From: Olsenella sp. KGMB02461
GTDB lineage: Bacteria; Actinomycetota; Coriobacteriia; Coriobacteriales; Atopobiaceae
Direction of reading: 5' to 3'
Assembly (NCBI RefSeq): GCF_012584445.1
Contig: NZ_JABAHI010000008.1
Coordinates: 620,001-684,000 of the forward strand
Length of the DNA stretch: 64,000 bases
Each line of letters opens with the position of its first letter. Within the stretch, counting starts at the first letter, position 1. The notes under the pieces were generated by a model. The model was not told the origin of the DNA, searched no databases, and saw nothing but the letters and a program-made list of their open reading frames with translations. The position numbers and the translations under genes are program-made. Positions 50,844 to 59,856 of the stretch are shown piece by piece.

Positions 50844-52061
50844 CTACTCGGCGGTGAAGTACATGGAGATGCCCTGGCCGCCGCCGATGCACATGGAGAC
50901 CAGAGCGTCGCGCTTCTCGGGGTGGCGCTCTGCCAGTTCATAGGCGCACTTGAGGGCCAAGATGGTGCCAGTGGCTCCAATGGGGTGGCCCAGGGAGATG
51001 CCGCCGCCATAGATGTTGACCTTATCGGCATCCAGGCCCAGATCGCGGCTTACGGCGAAAGCTTGGGAGGCGAAGGCCTCGTTAATCTCCACGAAGTCGA
51101 TGCCTGCCAGGTCCAGGTCCAGCTGCTGGGCCAGCTTCTTGGAGGAGAAGTAGGGCGAGTAGCCCATGAGGGAGGCATCGTAGCCAGCCACCGCATAGCC
51201 ACGGATGGTGACCATTGGAGTGCAGCCCAGCTCAGCGGCCTTGGCGCGGGTCATGAGGACCACGGCGGCTGCGGCGTCGTTGAGCGAGGAGGAGTTGGCG
51301 GCGGTCACGGTTCCTGTGCCGTCGAAGACGAAGCAGGGCTTCAAGCGTGCGAGGCTCTCTGCAGTGACGCCGGCGCGGGGGTTCTCGTCCTTGTCAAAGA
51401 GGGTGACGGCGCCCTTGCGGCCGGGCACCTCGACGGTGACGATCTCTGAGGCAAAGACGTCGTCCTCCAGCGCCTGGCAGGCGCGCTGCTGGCTGCGGGC
51501 GGCGTAAGCGTCCTGGTCCTCGCGGGTGACGTTGAACTTCTTGGCGACGTTCTCGGCCGTGACGCCGTTGTGGGAGTCGTCCAGCGGCCAGGTGAGGATG
51601 TCGATGACGCCGTCCTCGAAGCGCTTGTGGCCCATGCGGGCGCCCCAGCGGGCGTCGGTGACGTAGTAGGGCAACTGGGAGAGGTTCTCGGCGCCGCCGG
51701 CTACCACTACCTGGGACTGGCCGGTCTTGATCTCCATGACGCCCTCGATGATGGACTGAAGGCCGCTGCCGCACTGGCGGTTCACCGAGTAGGCGCAGGT
51801 CCCGCCCGGCAGCCCCGCCTTGAGCGAGATGGCGCGGGCCAAAAAGCCGTTGGGTCCCCAGCCGCCCACGTTGCCAACGACCACCTCGTCTACCAGGGCG
51901 GGGTCGATGCCGGCGCGACGGGTGGCCTCCCCCACTACCAGGGCGCCCAGGTCGATGGCAGAGACGTCCTTGAGAGAGCCGCCAAACTTGGCGATGGGCG
52001 TGCGGGCGCCGGCCACGATCACAATGTCTTGAGGGTCTTTGGGAAACGCGCGGTTGCTCAT
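50844..52061 (-). CDS. Acetyl-CoA C-acetyltransferase (thiolase)
   Basis: 405 aa. The nucleophile cysteine is in NRQCGSGLQSI, the histidine in GGGISLGHPIGATG and the second cysteine in CIGGGQG. Condenses two acetyl-CoA to acetoacetyl-CoA or cleaves it. With the dehydrogenase (52206-53057) it forms the first two steps of a four-carbon CoA pathway. Confidence 0.95.
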   Translation of the reverse strand: MSNRAFPKDPQDIVIVAGARTPIAKFGGSLKDVSAIDLGALVVGEATRRAGIDPALVDEVVVGNVGGWGPNGFLARAISLKAGLPGGTCAYSVNRQCGSGLQSIIEGVMEIKTGQSQVVVAGGAENLSQLPYYVTDARWGARMGHKRFEDGVIDILTWPLDDSHNGVTAENVAKKFNVTREDQDAYAARSQQRACQALEDDVFASEIVTVEVPGRKGAVTLFDKDENPRAGVTAESLARLKPCFVFDGTGTVTAANSSSLNDAAAAVVLMTRAKAAELGCTPMVTIRGYAVAGYDASLMGYSPYFSSKKLAQQLDLDLAGIDFVEINEAFASQAFAVSRDLGLDADKVNIYGGGISLGHPIGATGTILALKCAYELAERHPEKRDALVSMCIGGGQGISMYFTAE

Positions 52062-52205
52062 AAACTATCAATCCTTTTCTTTGAGGGAGCGAAACGGCGG
52101 GAGATGCTGCGGCGTACTACGGCGGGAGAGCATGCAGGTCCGGGAGTTGCCCGGGCAGGCTGCGAGAGTGAGGCCTGTCCGGGCAGGGAGGTAAGGCAGG
52201 AAGAC

Positions 52206-53057
52206 CTACTTGGAGTAGTCATAGAAGCCGCGGCCGGTCTTGCGGCCCAGGCGGCCGGCATCCACCATGGTTTGCAGGATGGGCGCCGGACGGTACTTGG
52301 AGTCGCCAAACTGCTCGTAGAGGCCGCGCATAGTGGCCAGCACCACGTCGATGCCGGTGAAGTCCATGAGCTCGCAGGGACCCATGGGGTGGTTGCAGCC
52401 CAGCTTCATGCCACGGTCTACGTCCTCAGGCTTGACACCCTCCATCACCAGGAAGGCGCCCTCGTTCTCGTAGGGCACGATGAGGCGGTTCACCACAAAG
52501 CCCGGCAGCTCGGGGGCATCGATGGTCTCCTTGCCAATGGCGGCCGCAAAGGCTGCGGCGCGCTCATAGGTCTCATCGGTGGTGGCCAGGCCGCGGATGA
52601 GCTCCACCAGCTTCATCACCGGCGCCGGATAGAAGAAGTGGGCGCCCATGACAGATCCCGGACGGCCGGTGGCCGCGGCGATGGCAGACACCGAGAGTCC
52701 CGAGGTATTGGTAAGCAAGACAGCCTCAGGATCGGCATGTTCATCGATGGTGGCGAAGGTGGACTTCTTGATGTCCAGGCGCTCAGGCACCGCCTCCACT
52801 ACCACACAAGCGCCTGCGATGTCATCAAAGTCAGTGCTGTAGCTCAGGCGGCCGAGAACCGCATTCATCTCGTCCTGGGTCATCTTGCCCTTGGCCACTT
52901 TGCCACCCAGCAGCTTCTCTACCAGGGCGTTAGCCTTGTCTAGAGGCTCCTGCGCAATATCGACGTTCACGGTCTCGAAGCCGCTCTGAGCGCACAGTTG
53001 AGCGATGCCTCCGCCCATGAGTCCCGAGCCGATGACTGCCACTTTGTTCTGGTTCAT
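52206..53057 (-). CDS. 3-hydroxybutyryl-CoA dehydrogenase
   Basis: 283 aa. NAD site VIGSGLMGGGIAQ, NTSGLSVSAIA, catalytic histidine in GAHFFYPAPVMKLVE and the family end GRKTGRGFYDYSK. Length matches Hbd. ATG 53057 follows AGAGGGAAG. The frame extends 27 codons upstream into the repeat hairpin, which is not coding. Confidence 0.95.
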   Translation of the reverse strand: MNQNKVAVIGSGLMGGGIAQLCAQSGFETVNVDIAQEPLDKANALVEKLLGGKVAKGKMTQDEMNAVLGRLSYSTDFDDIAGACVVVEAVPERLDIKKSTFATIDEHADPEAVLLTNTSGLSVSAIAAATGRPGSVMGAHFFYPAPVMKLVELIRGLATTDETYERAAAFAAAIGKETIDAPELPGFVVNRLIVPYENEGAFLVMEGVKPEDVDRGMKLGCNHPMGPCELMDFTGIDVVLATMRGLYEQFGDSKYRPAPILQTMVDAGRLGRKTGRGFYDYSK

Positions 53058-53098
53058 GGTGCACTTCCCTCTCTTAGAAATCTCTCTGGCGGGTGGGT

Positions 53099-53132
53099 GG
53101 GTTTCTCGGCATCCCTTCTTGCCGAGAAACCC
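53099..53132. repeat. Perfect inverted pair of the 13-mer repeat, terminator-like
   Basis: GGGTTTCTCGGCA (53099-53111), an 8-base loop TCCCTTCT, then TGCCGAGAAACCC (53120-53132): a 13-bp perfect hairpin two bases after the CoA-transferase stop (53135, minus strand). It has no T tract. Neisseria and Haemophilus use inverted pairs of their uptake sequences as terminators in just this position. Confidence 0.95.
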
Positions 53133-53134
53133 TT

Positions 53135-54733
53135 TCACTTTCGAGTGGGCTTTGGCCCTAGTTGAATGCCTGCGGGGCCTTGGACGGTAAAGAGGCGGCT
53201 GTCCATCTCTTTGAGCTGCGGGCTTACGAGCGGCGTGAAGTCCATGAGGTCGAGCACCTGGGTTTGAAGGTCGATGCCCGGGGCGATCTCGATGAGCTCC
53301 ACGCCCTCGGGCACCAGGCGAAAGACGGCGCGCTCGGTAACGATGAGGACCTCTTGGCCGCGGCGACGGGCAGCGAGGCCGTTGAAGGAGAGCTGCCCTA
53401 CACGATTCACCATCTTTTTGATGGCGCCCTCTTGCTCGATGGCAAGCTTGCCGTCCTCAAAGGAGTAGCGGCCGCCCTTGGCGGTGAAGGTGCCTAAGAA
53501 GACCACCTTTTTGGCGTTCTGGGTGATGTCGATGAAGCCGCCGGCGCCGGCGCAGCGGTCCCCCATCTTGGTGGAGTTCACGTTGCCCTCGCCGTCCAGC
53601 TCGCCCAGGCCCATGTAGGTGACGTCCACGCCGGCGCCGTCGTAGTAGTCGAACTGGTCGGGGTGCGAGATCATGGCCAGCAGGTTTTGGCCAATGCCAA
53701 AGTCGATGCCGCCCAGCTGCACGCCGCCGTAGATGCCGCTTTCCACGGTGATCATCACGTCGTCGGAGAGGCCCTCCTCGGCAGCTACGCGACCCACCAT
53801 GTCGTTGGGGATGCCAGTGCCCAGGTTCACCACACAACCGGGATAGAGCTCGGCTACGCCACGGCGGGCGATAAGCTTGCGCTCGTTCATGGGGGCAGGC
53901 TCGATAGCCTCTTGAGGCACGCGCTCTTTGCCGCAGAAGGAGCCGTCATAGTAAAAAGACGAGGTCATGCGATGGTCGTTTTCAGGATCTGGGCACACCA
54001 CCACGTCGTCGATGAAGACGCCGGGCACCACCACGTCTTTGGGGTTCAAGGTGCCGGTCTCCACCACCTCGCGTACCTGGGCCACCACCTTGCCTCCCCA
54101 GCGCTTGGTGGCCAGCACCGCAGAGATGACCTCCAATTTCATGGCCTCGTCGGTGGTGGTGAGGTTTCCCTGAGTGTCTGCCTGGGTGCCGCGGATGAGA
54201 CACCAGTCCAGCGGGATGGCCTTGTAGAACAGATACTCGCGCCCGCCATATTCCATGACGTCGATGATGTCTTCCAACTCCCGGGTGCGCTCGTTCATCT
54301 TGCCGCCCTCGATGCGGGGGTCCACAAAGGTGCCCAGACCCACCGTGCTCATTTTGCCGGGAAGGCCGCAGGCCATGGAGCGGTAGAGCTGGGCCATTTG
54401 GCCCTGAGGCAGGCAGTAGGCCTCCACCTGATTGTTGGCGATGAGCTCCATCCAGCGAGGCTGCAGTCCCCAGTGGGCGCCAATGATGCGACGCACCATG
54501 CCCTCGTGAGCCAAATGCTGGATGCCGCGCTGGCGGTCTGACTGGCCACAGGAGTGCACCAAGGTGAGGTCGCGGGGGTGCCCGGTCTCCAAGAAGCGCT
54601 GCTCCAAGGCCTTGAGGTTGGACTCTGAGGCGGACACCAACGTCATGCCAACGGTGCAGAGGGTTTGCCCGTCTTGGATTTGAGCCATGGCCTCTTGGGG
54701 CGTCACGAAGCGTGCATCAAGAGCGTGCGCCAT
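53135..54733 (-). CDS. Acyl-CoA:acetate/3-ketoacid CoA transferase
   Basis: 532 aa, fused alpha and beta parts as in propionate and acetoacetate CoA transferases. The catalytic glutamate is in VESGIYGGVQLGG; GTGIPNDMV and GSFCGKER are other family blocks. It moves CoA between an acyl-CoA and a free acid. It overlaps the upstream CoA ligase gene by 17 bases, so the two are coupled. Confidence 0.9.
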   Translation of the reverse strand: MAHALDARFVTPQEAMAQIQDGQTLCTVGMTLVSASESNLKALEQRFLETGHPRDLTLVHSCGQSDRQRGIQHLAHEGMVRRIIGAHWGLQPRWMELIANNQVEAYCLPQGQMAQLYRSMACGLPGKMSTVGLGTFVDPRIEGGKMNERTRELEDIIDVMEYGGREYLFYKAIPLDWCLIRGTQADTQGNLTTTDEAMKLEVISAVLATKRWGGKVVAQVREVVETGTLNPKDVVVPGVFIDDVVVCPDPENDHRMTSSFYYDGSFCGKERVPQEAIEPAPMNERKLIARRGVAELYPGCVVNLGTGIPNDMVGRVAAEEGLSDDVMITVESGIYGGVQLGGIDFGIGQNLLAMISHPDQFDYYDGAGVDVTYMGLGELDGEGNVNSTKMGDRCAGAGGFIDITQNAKKVVFLGTFTAKGGRYSFEDGKLAIEQEGAIKKMVNRVGQLSFNGLAARRRGQEVLIVTERAVFRLVPEGVELIEIAPGIDLQTQVLDLMDFTPLVSPQLKEMDSRLFTVQGPAGIQLGPKPTRK

Positions 54734-56315
54734 GAAGGATCGTCCTTTCTTCTTGAGAGGTGAGCACCGCGCGGCTTACGGCGGCACGATCGGGCTTGGA
54801 AGCAGGGGTAAGGGGAAGCTCGTCTACAAAAATCACGTGCTCCGGCACTTCGAAGGAGGCGATGCGCCGCTTGAGCTGCAGTTTTATCTCGTCCTCGGTA
54901 AGGGCGGAGCCCGGACGGGTCACTACCGCCGCCACCGGCACTTCGCCGTAATCCTCATGGGGAATGCGGCTCACACAGCTTGCCACCACGCCGTCGACGC
55001 CAGCCAGATGCTCTTCGAGCGAGGAGCACCACACTTTCTCGCCTCCGCGGTTGATCATGTCTTTGATACGGTCCACGATCCACACTAGGCCGTCTTCCAC
55101 ACGGGCCACATCCCCCGTGCCCAGCCAGCCACCAGGCTTCAAGGCAGTGGTGGGACGGCGGTAATAGCCGCGGGTCACATTGGTGCCGCGCACCCATAGC
55201 TCACCCAAGGCGCCGTTGGGCACCTCGTTGCCCTGCTCATCCACCACCTTGCAGTCCATGCCGGGAAACGGCAGGCCAGTGGCTAGAGGATTCGCAGAGC
55301 TGGGAGTGTCTCCCGGGAACAGCAAGGCGGGGCTGGCGGTCTCGGTAAGGCCATAGACCACCCGATACTCCGCCTGAGGCGCCCAGGAGTGCCATTGGGA
55401 AAGCGTGGAGAGCGTCTCTTTGGAAGAGCCCGACAAGATCAGGCGCAAAGACGGCAGAAAGGGATGGGCTTCTCGGCAGGAAAGCATCCGGGCAAAGGCT
55501 GTAGGAGCCCCATGAAGGTAGGTGATGGACTCCGATTCCACAGCGGCGACGGCGTGCTCGGGGTCAAAGCGGCTGTGGATGTGCATAGTGGCGCCCACAT
55601 AGACAAACTGGGCCATCAGGGCCACGAGGCCGGTGACGTAGTAGATGGGCAGGCAGATGAGGCAGGAGTCGGCAGGGGTGGTGCCGCACAGGCGCGCATA
55701 GGCGATGGCAGCGTGGACCACATTCTCGTTGGTGAGCTCCACGGCCTTGGCGGCAGAGGTGGTGCCCGAGGTAAACATCATCAGCGCCACGCTCTGACTC
55801 TGGCCTTGGGGCGCCAGGGCCACCGGAGCCTCAGGGGCGCTCAGAAGCGTCTGGGTCTCGATGATGCGGCTGGCTTCCACCGGCAAGATGGGTTTCCAGG
55901 GGTCGAATTCCGGGTCTGCCGCCACATGGGTGACGTCTGCGGCAAAGAGCAGGGTCACCGCCTCGTCACGGCGGCACTTGGTGGGCACGGCCACCGCGGC
56001 GGCCCCCAGCTTGTTGGCAGCATAGACCGCCACCACGTAGGCGACGCCAGCATGCAACAGCAGCGCCACGCGATCGCCCTCACCCACAGCCGCCACGTTC
56101 TTGAGGTAGGCGGCGGCGTTGTCCACCAGCTCCAGCAGCTCGCGGTAGGTCACCCGGTTGCCGGCGTCGTCAGCCACCGCCAGGTGGTCTGGACGCACAG
56201 CAGCCGTGCTCGACAGCTGGTGATAGAGACTCTGGCTCGCGTCTTGGAAGCGGCGCAGGCCGTCTGCGCCTCTCACCATGTCCTCAATGCCCCAGCAAGC
56301 CTCACCGGAAAGCAT
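54717..56315 (-). CDS. AMP-forming acyl-CoA synthetase (fatty-acid-CoA ligase type)
   Basis: 532 aa. The ANL motifs: MMFTSGTTSAAKAVELTNEN (the usual TSGTTGxPKG loop is TSGTTSAAKA), YGLTETASPALLF, WLGTGDVARVEDG, RIKDMINRGGEKVW and the late catalytic lysine in TPASKPDRAAV. Activates a free acid with ATP and CoA. First gene of the operon; GGAGG precedes ATG 56315. An exact repeat copy (55470-55478) is read as Cys-Arg-Glu. Confidence 0.9.
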   Translation of the reverse strand: MLSGEACWGIEDMVRGADGLRRFQDASQSLYHQLSSTAAVRPDHLAVADDAGNRVTYRELLELVDNAAAYLKNVAAVGEGDRVALLLHAGVAYVVAVYAANKLGAAAVAVPTKCRRDEAVTLLFAADVTHVAADPEFDPWKPILPVEASRIIETQTLLSAPEAPVALAPQGQSQSVALMMFTSGTTSAAKAVELTNENVVHAAIAYARLCGTTPADSCLICLPIYYVTGLVALMAQFVYVGATMHIHSRFDPEHAVAAVESESITYLHGAPTAFARMLSCREAHPFLPSLRLILSGSSKETLSTLSQWHSWAPQAEYRVVYGLTETASPALLFPGDTPSSANPLATGLPFPGMDCKVVDEQGNEVPNGALGELWVRGTNVTRGYYRRPTTALKPGGWLGTGDVARVEDGLVWIVDRIKDMINRGGEKVWCSSLEEHLAGVDGVVASCVSRIPHEDYGEVPVAAVVTRPGSALTEDEIKLQLKRRIASFEVPEHVIFVDELPLTPASKPDRAAVSRAVLTSQEERTILHGARS

Positions 56316-56318
56316 TGC

Positions 56319-57539
56319 CTACACCTCCTTGTCCAGCCGCGACTGCAACCTGCCGCCCAACGCCACCAGCCCAAAGAGCCTCTTGGCTGCCTGGGTAAAC
56401 GTGCGCTCGCTTTGGGCCAGCGCCTCATCAAGACTCATAACATCACCCACACAGGGCACCACTGCGTCGATGCCGGCAATGGCAGGCGCCTCGATAGCTG
56501 CACCGCCCACAATGGCCACACAGGGCACCTGCAGCCTTTGGCACACCGCTCCAATGCCTGCACACACCTTGCCGTGGGAGGTTTGGGCATCCAGATGGCC
56601 CTCGCCGGTGACCACCAGGTCTGCCTGTGCGGCCAACCCCTCAAAGCCGATAAGAGCCAGCACCTGGTCGATGCCGCTCACCAGCTGTGCCCCAAGGCCT
56701 GCCATGCAGCCAAAGGCCAGGCCGCCGGCAGCTCCTGCACCCGGGAGGCCTTGGACACGGCGACCCGTAGCTTCCTCCAGCTTGGCCGCATAGTGGGCCA
56801 TGCCGCGCTCCAAATCCTCCACCTGCGCAAGAGTGGCTCCCTTCTGGGGGCTAAACACCCGAGCGCAGCCCTCAGGCCCCAGTAGCGGGTTATCCACATC
56901 GCAGAGCACTTTGATATCCACCTGCCACAGGCGCGGGTCCAAACCAGAGAGATCCACCGTCTCCACCTGTTCCAAAGACGCGCCGCATCCAGGAAGGAGA
57001 GCGCCGTCCTTATCGGCAAAAGCGGCGCCCAAAGCGCTCAAGAGCCCCATGCCGCCGTCGTTGGTAGCCGAGCCGCCCACCGCCAAAGTGATGGAGGTGG
57101 CCCCGGCGTCCAGTGCGGCCAAGATGAGCTGGCCTGTGCCGTAGGTGGTGGCCGCCAGGACGTTTTTCTCCCCTTCTACCAGCGGCAACCCTGAGGCCGC
57201 CGCCATCTCGATGACAGCTTCTAGGGGTGAAGAGGCTGCGGGAGCATCCTGAGCTGGCAGGGCGCCCTGGGCAGATTCCGCCGGATGCACCAGGCCAAAG
57301 GAGGCCTGTACGGGAGAGCCCAGAGGGCCTGTGACCTCTACGAACTCCCGGCAGCCTGACAAAGCCTCCACCAGGGCCTCCACAGTGCCCTCGCCGCCGT
57401 CTGCCACAGGCAGACGCAGGCAGGTGCAACCAGGGAACTGCGCCTGGGCGGCCTGAGTCAAAAGCTCGGCCACCCGAGCAGACGAGAGCGTGCCCTTGAA
57501 GGAGTCCGAGCACAGCAGGAGCACCGGCGGCCTAGTCAA
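56319..57539 (-). CDS. Glycerate kinase (GlxK/GarK type)
   Basis: 406 aa. The family start LLLCSDSFKGTLSSARVAELL and the motifs VADGGEGTVEALV, VGGSATNDGGMGLLSALGA, GAAGGLAFG and VTGEGHLDAQTSHGKV are clear. Phosphorylates D-glycerate. The open frame begins with TTG 57539, overlapping the aldolase stop by eight bases; another start cannot be excluded. It belongs to the sugar locus, suggesting glycerate arises from that substrate. Confidence 0.9.
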   Translation of the reverse strand: MTRPPVLLLCSDSFKGTLSSARVAELLTQAAQAQFPGCTCLRLPVADGGEGTVEALVEALSGCREFVEVTGPLGSPVQASFGLVHPAESAQGALPAQDAPAASSPLEAVIEMAAASGLPLVEGEKNVLAATTYGTGQLILAALDAGATSITLAVGGSATNDGGMGLLSALGAAFADKDGALLPGCGASLEQVETVDLSGLDPRLWQVDIKVLCDVDNPLLGPEGCARVFSPQKGATLAQVEDLERGMAHYAAKLEEATGRRVQGLPGAGAAGGLAFGCMAGLGAQLVSGIDQVLALIGFEGLAAQADLVVTGEGHLDAQTSHGKVCAGIGAVCQRLQVPCVAIVGGAAIEAPAIAGIDAVVPCVGDVMSLDEALAQSERTFTQAAKRLFGLVALGGRLQSRLDKEV

Positions 57540-58413
57540 GGTCTTCGCCTGACCCCTCGAAGCTATAGGCGCCCGAGCAGCCGATCATGCGCATGTAGTC
57601 GCGAATGAACCCAATGGCCGCCTCTTCGCCCACCATCTGGATGTCCATGTAGTCGATGCCCGGCTCGGCATTCAGGCGCTCATGCATGGCGGCGCGCTGG
57701 AACTTGAAGAGGTCGGTGCATACATTGATCTTGTTGATGCCCAGCTCCACGCAGCGGCGGATGTTCTCCTCCCCTGCGCCCGAGCCGCCGTGAAGCACCA
57801 GCGGCATCTTGAGAGCGGCCTTGAGCTCGGCCAAGCGGTCGAAGTCCAGGCGAGGAACGAAGTCGTCGGGGTAGGAGCCATGCGCAGTGCCAATGGCCAC
57901 CGCCAGGCAGTCGCAGTGGGTGCGCTCCACAAACTCTACCGCCTGCTCCACGTTGGTGTACATATCGGCAGAGCGGCCATCCCCTGCAGCTGCCACACCC
58001 ACATGTCCAAGCTCAGCCTCGCAGGAGGCGCCATGAGCGTGGGCCAGGGAGGCCACCAGCGACGCGCGGCGCACGTTCTCCTCGAAGGGGAAGCTGGAAG
58101 AGTCGATCATCACGCTGGAGAACCCGGCGCGCAGGCAGCGGCAGATGTCTTGATACTCGCCGCCGTGGTCCAGGTTCAGGGCCACCGGCACATCCAGCGG
58201 ATCGGCAATGGCGCGAATCATAGGCACCATCACCTCGGCAGATGCATGGGCCTTCATCTGCCGAGGAGAGATATCGATGATCACCGGCGCATGCTCGGCG
58301 GCTGCCGCATAACAAATGGCCCGAGCCTGCTCCATATCGGTGCAGTTGATGGCCATTACCGCATAGGAGTTCTCGCTCGCATGCCAGAGCATCTCTTTCA
58401 TGGAGGTGTACAT
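57532..58413 (-). CDS. Class II fructose/tagatose-bisphosphate aldolase
   Basis: 293 aa. Zinc and substrate residues: LNLDHGGEYQDI, EAELGHVG, IGTAHGSYP, VLHGGSGAGEENIRRC. The substrate can be fructose-1,6- or tagatose-1,6-bisphosphate or a 1-phosphate sugar; neighbours (fructose-type PTS, glycerate kinase, PfkB) favour a ketose phosphate. ATG 58413 follows GAGAGG. A 16-bp imperfect inverted repeat lies about 100-155 bases upstream (58513-58568). Confidence 0.9.
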   Translation of the reverse strand: MYTSMKEMLWHASENSYAVMAINCTDMEQARAICYAAAAEHAPVIIDISPRQMKAHASAEVMVPMIRAIADPLDVPVALNLDHGGEYQDICRCLRAGFSSVMIDSSSFPFEENVRRASLVASLAHAHGASCEAELGHVGVAAAGDGRSADMYTNVEQAVEFVERTHCDCLAVAIGTAHGSYPDDFVPRLDFDRLAELKAALKMPLVLHGGSGAGEENIRRCVELGINKINVCTDLFKFQRAAMHERLNAEPGIDYMDIQMVGEEAAIGFIRDYMRMIGCSGAYSFEGSGEDLD

Positions 58414-58512
58414 CGATGCCTCTCTCCCCCGCCTCGCGGGACCGAAGTCTTGTATCTGCCGCAACCCTTGCGCGCCGCCCATGCCACACGGCGGCTCCAA
58501 GCTTTGAATGCG

Positions 58513-58568
58513 GTCTTTTATCGGCAGCTATGAGGAGGTTCTGGCTTATCCGGCTACCGATAAAAGAC
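58513..58568. repeat. Long inverted repeat upstream of the aldolase gene
   Basis: GTCTTTTATCGGCAGC (58513-58528) and GCTACCGATAAAAGAC (58553-58568) pair with one mismatch over 16 bases, 24 bases apart. The left arm holds a TGCCGATAA variant of the repeat. Between aldolase and PTS genes; either an operator or a leader hairpin. Confidence 0.75.
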
Positions 58569-58651
58569 GGCGTTCCTGCAGACGACGCATTCCGGCAAAG
58601 GACATGCATTTCTGAAAGCGCTTCATCTTACTGAAAGCATGAGCTTCCCGT

Positions 58652-58686
58652 AGGCGGGGGTGTCCCGTAGAGGCACGCCCCCGCCT
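58652..58686. terminator. GC-rich hairpin after the PTS IIC gene
   Basis: AGGCGGGGG (58652-58660) pairs with CCCCCGCCT (58678-58686), 30 bases after the IIC stop on the minus strand. It has no T tract, so it may reduce rather than stop read-through to the aldolase gene. Confidence 0.55.
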
Positions 58687-58716
58687 CTCATCAAGCGTTC
58701 GATACTAGGGTCTGGA

Positions 58717-59856
58717 TTAGACCAGGTTGTCCAGAATGGGGTTGCCGGTGTCTTCCTCGGCAGCGGTGATGGGGGCCTTGACCAGGGCATAGGACACGCC
58801 GGTCACCAGGGCGCCCGCCAGCCAGCAGAGCAGGAACATCACGGGGCCGGAGAAGGGAGCGCCGGCGCCAGCGGTCATCAGGGGCACGACGAAGATGCCG
58901 CCGTGGGTGGCCATGGACTCCAGGCCAAAGGTCATGGCGAGGCCGCCGGAGACGGCGCCGCCGCACATGCAGCACACCAGCACGCGCACGGGATCCTTGA
59001 CCAGGAAGGGAATGACGTACTCCTGGATGTAGCAGCAGCCCAGGATGAGGCCGGAGACGATGGTCTGACGCTCGTTCTCGGCAAACTTCTTCTTGCCGCC
59101 CAGAAGCATGGCGATGCAGATGCCGATGGGGTTCTGCATGCCGCCGCACATCTTGGAGGCGGTGGGGCCAAAGACGCCGTCGGCATTGAGGCCGTTGGTG
59201 AACAGGGCGGTAGCCTTGCCGATGGGGCCGCCCTGGTCGATGGACATCATGGCGCCGATGGCGGCGCCAAAGATGAAGCGGCTTCCGCCCTCAAGGCCGG
59301 TGAGGAACGAGGTCAGCGCATCCATGAACCAAGCGATAGGCACGCCTATGACGTACCACATGGCCAGGCACACCAAGGCGGTGGAGAGCACCGGGATGAG
59401 CAGGATGGGGAACACCGACTGCAGGTCTTTTGGCGCCTTCTTCATGAGGTCTTTCATCCAATTGACCAAATAGCCGGCGAGGATGCCGCCTACCAAGGCC
59501 CCTAAGAAGCCTGTCTTAGTAGTGACGGAGATAAAGCCCACGGCAAAGCCGGGAGCCAAGCCAGGCTTCTCGGCGATGGCATAGGAGCAGTAGGCGCCAA
59601 TGACGGGCACCGAAAGGTTCATGATGGCGGCGCCGATGGCGTTAAGCACCATGGCGAAGGTGTACTGGGTGTAGGCTAGGTCTGCTGCTTGAGCTGCGAT
59701 GTCGTAGCCGCCCATGGCCTTGGCGATGCCCTGGAGCACGCCGCCGCCCACGATCATGGGGATCATGTAGGGCACGCCGGTGAAAATGGCTTCCTTGATG
59801 ACGGCGCCCTGGGACTTCTTGGTGCTCTTGGCACCCTTGCGTGCGAGCTCTGCCAT
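58717..59856 (-). CDS. PTS fructose-type EIIC
   Basis: 379 aa, nine or ten helices. LMTGVPYMIPMIVGGGVLQGIAKA-like start (here TGVPYMIPMIVGGGVLQGIA), the conserved GFLGALVGGILAGY and GGMQNPIGICIAM. Transport channel of a fructose-family PTS. ATG directly abuts the IIB stop. A repeat copy (59075-59083) is read as Ala-Glu-Asn. Confidence 0.92.
   Translation of the reverse strand: MAELARKGAKSTKKSQGAVIKEAIFTGVPYMIPMIVGGGVLQGIAKAMGGYDIAAQAADLAYTQYTFAMVLNAIGAAIMNLSVPVIGAYCSYAIAEKPGLAPGFAVGFISVTTKTGFLGALVGGILAGYLVNWMKDLMKKAPKDLQSVFPILLIPVLSTALVCLAMWYVIGVPIAWFMDALTSFLTGLEGGSRFIFGAAIGAMMSIDQGGPIGKATALFTNGLNADGVFGPTASKMCGGMQNPIGICIAMLLGGKKKFAENERQTIVSGLILGCCYIQEYVIPFLVKDPVRVLVCCMCGGAVSGGLAMTFGLESMATHGGIFVVPLMTAGAGAPFSGPVMFLLCWLAGALVTGVSYALVKAPITAAEEDTGNPILDNLV

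Noticed and set aside
51570-52943. 457-codon plus-strand frame across thiolase and hydroxybutyryl-CoA dehydrogenase
   Set aside because: Same reason: shadow of two certain minus-strand genes.
55389-56885. 498-codon plus-strand frame spanning the CoA ligase and glycerate kinase genes
   Set aside because: It bridges two well supported genes on the opposite strand and has no motif.
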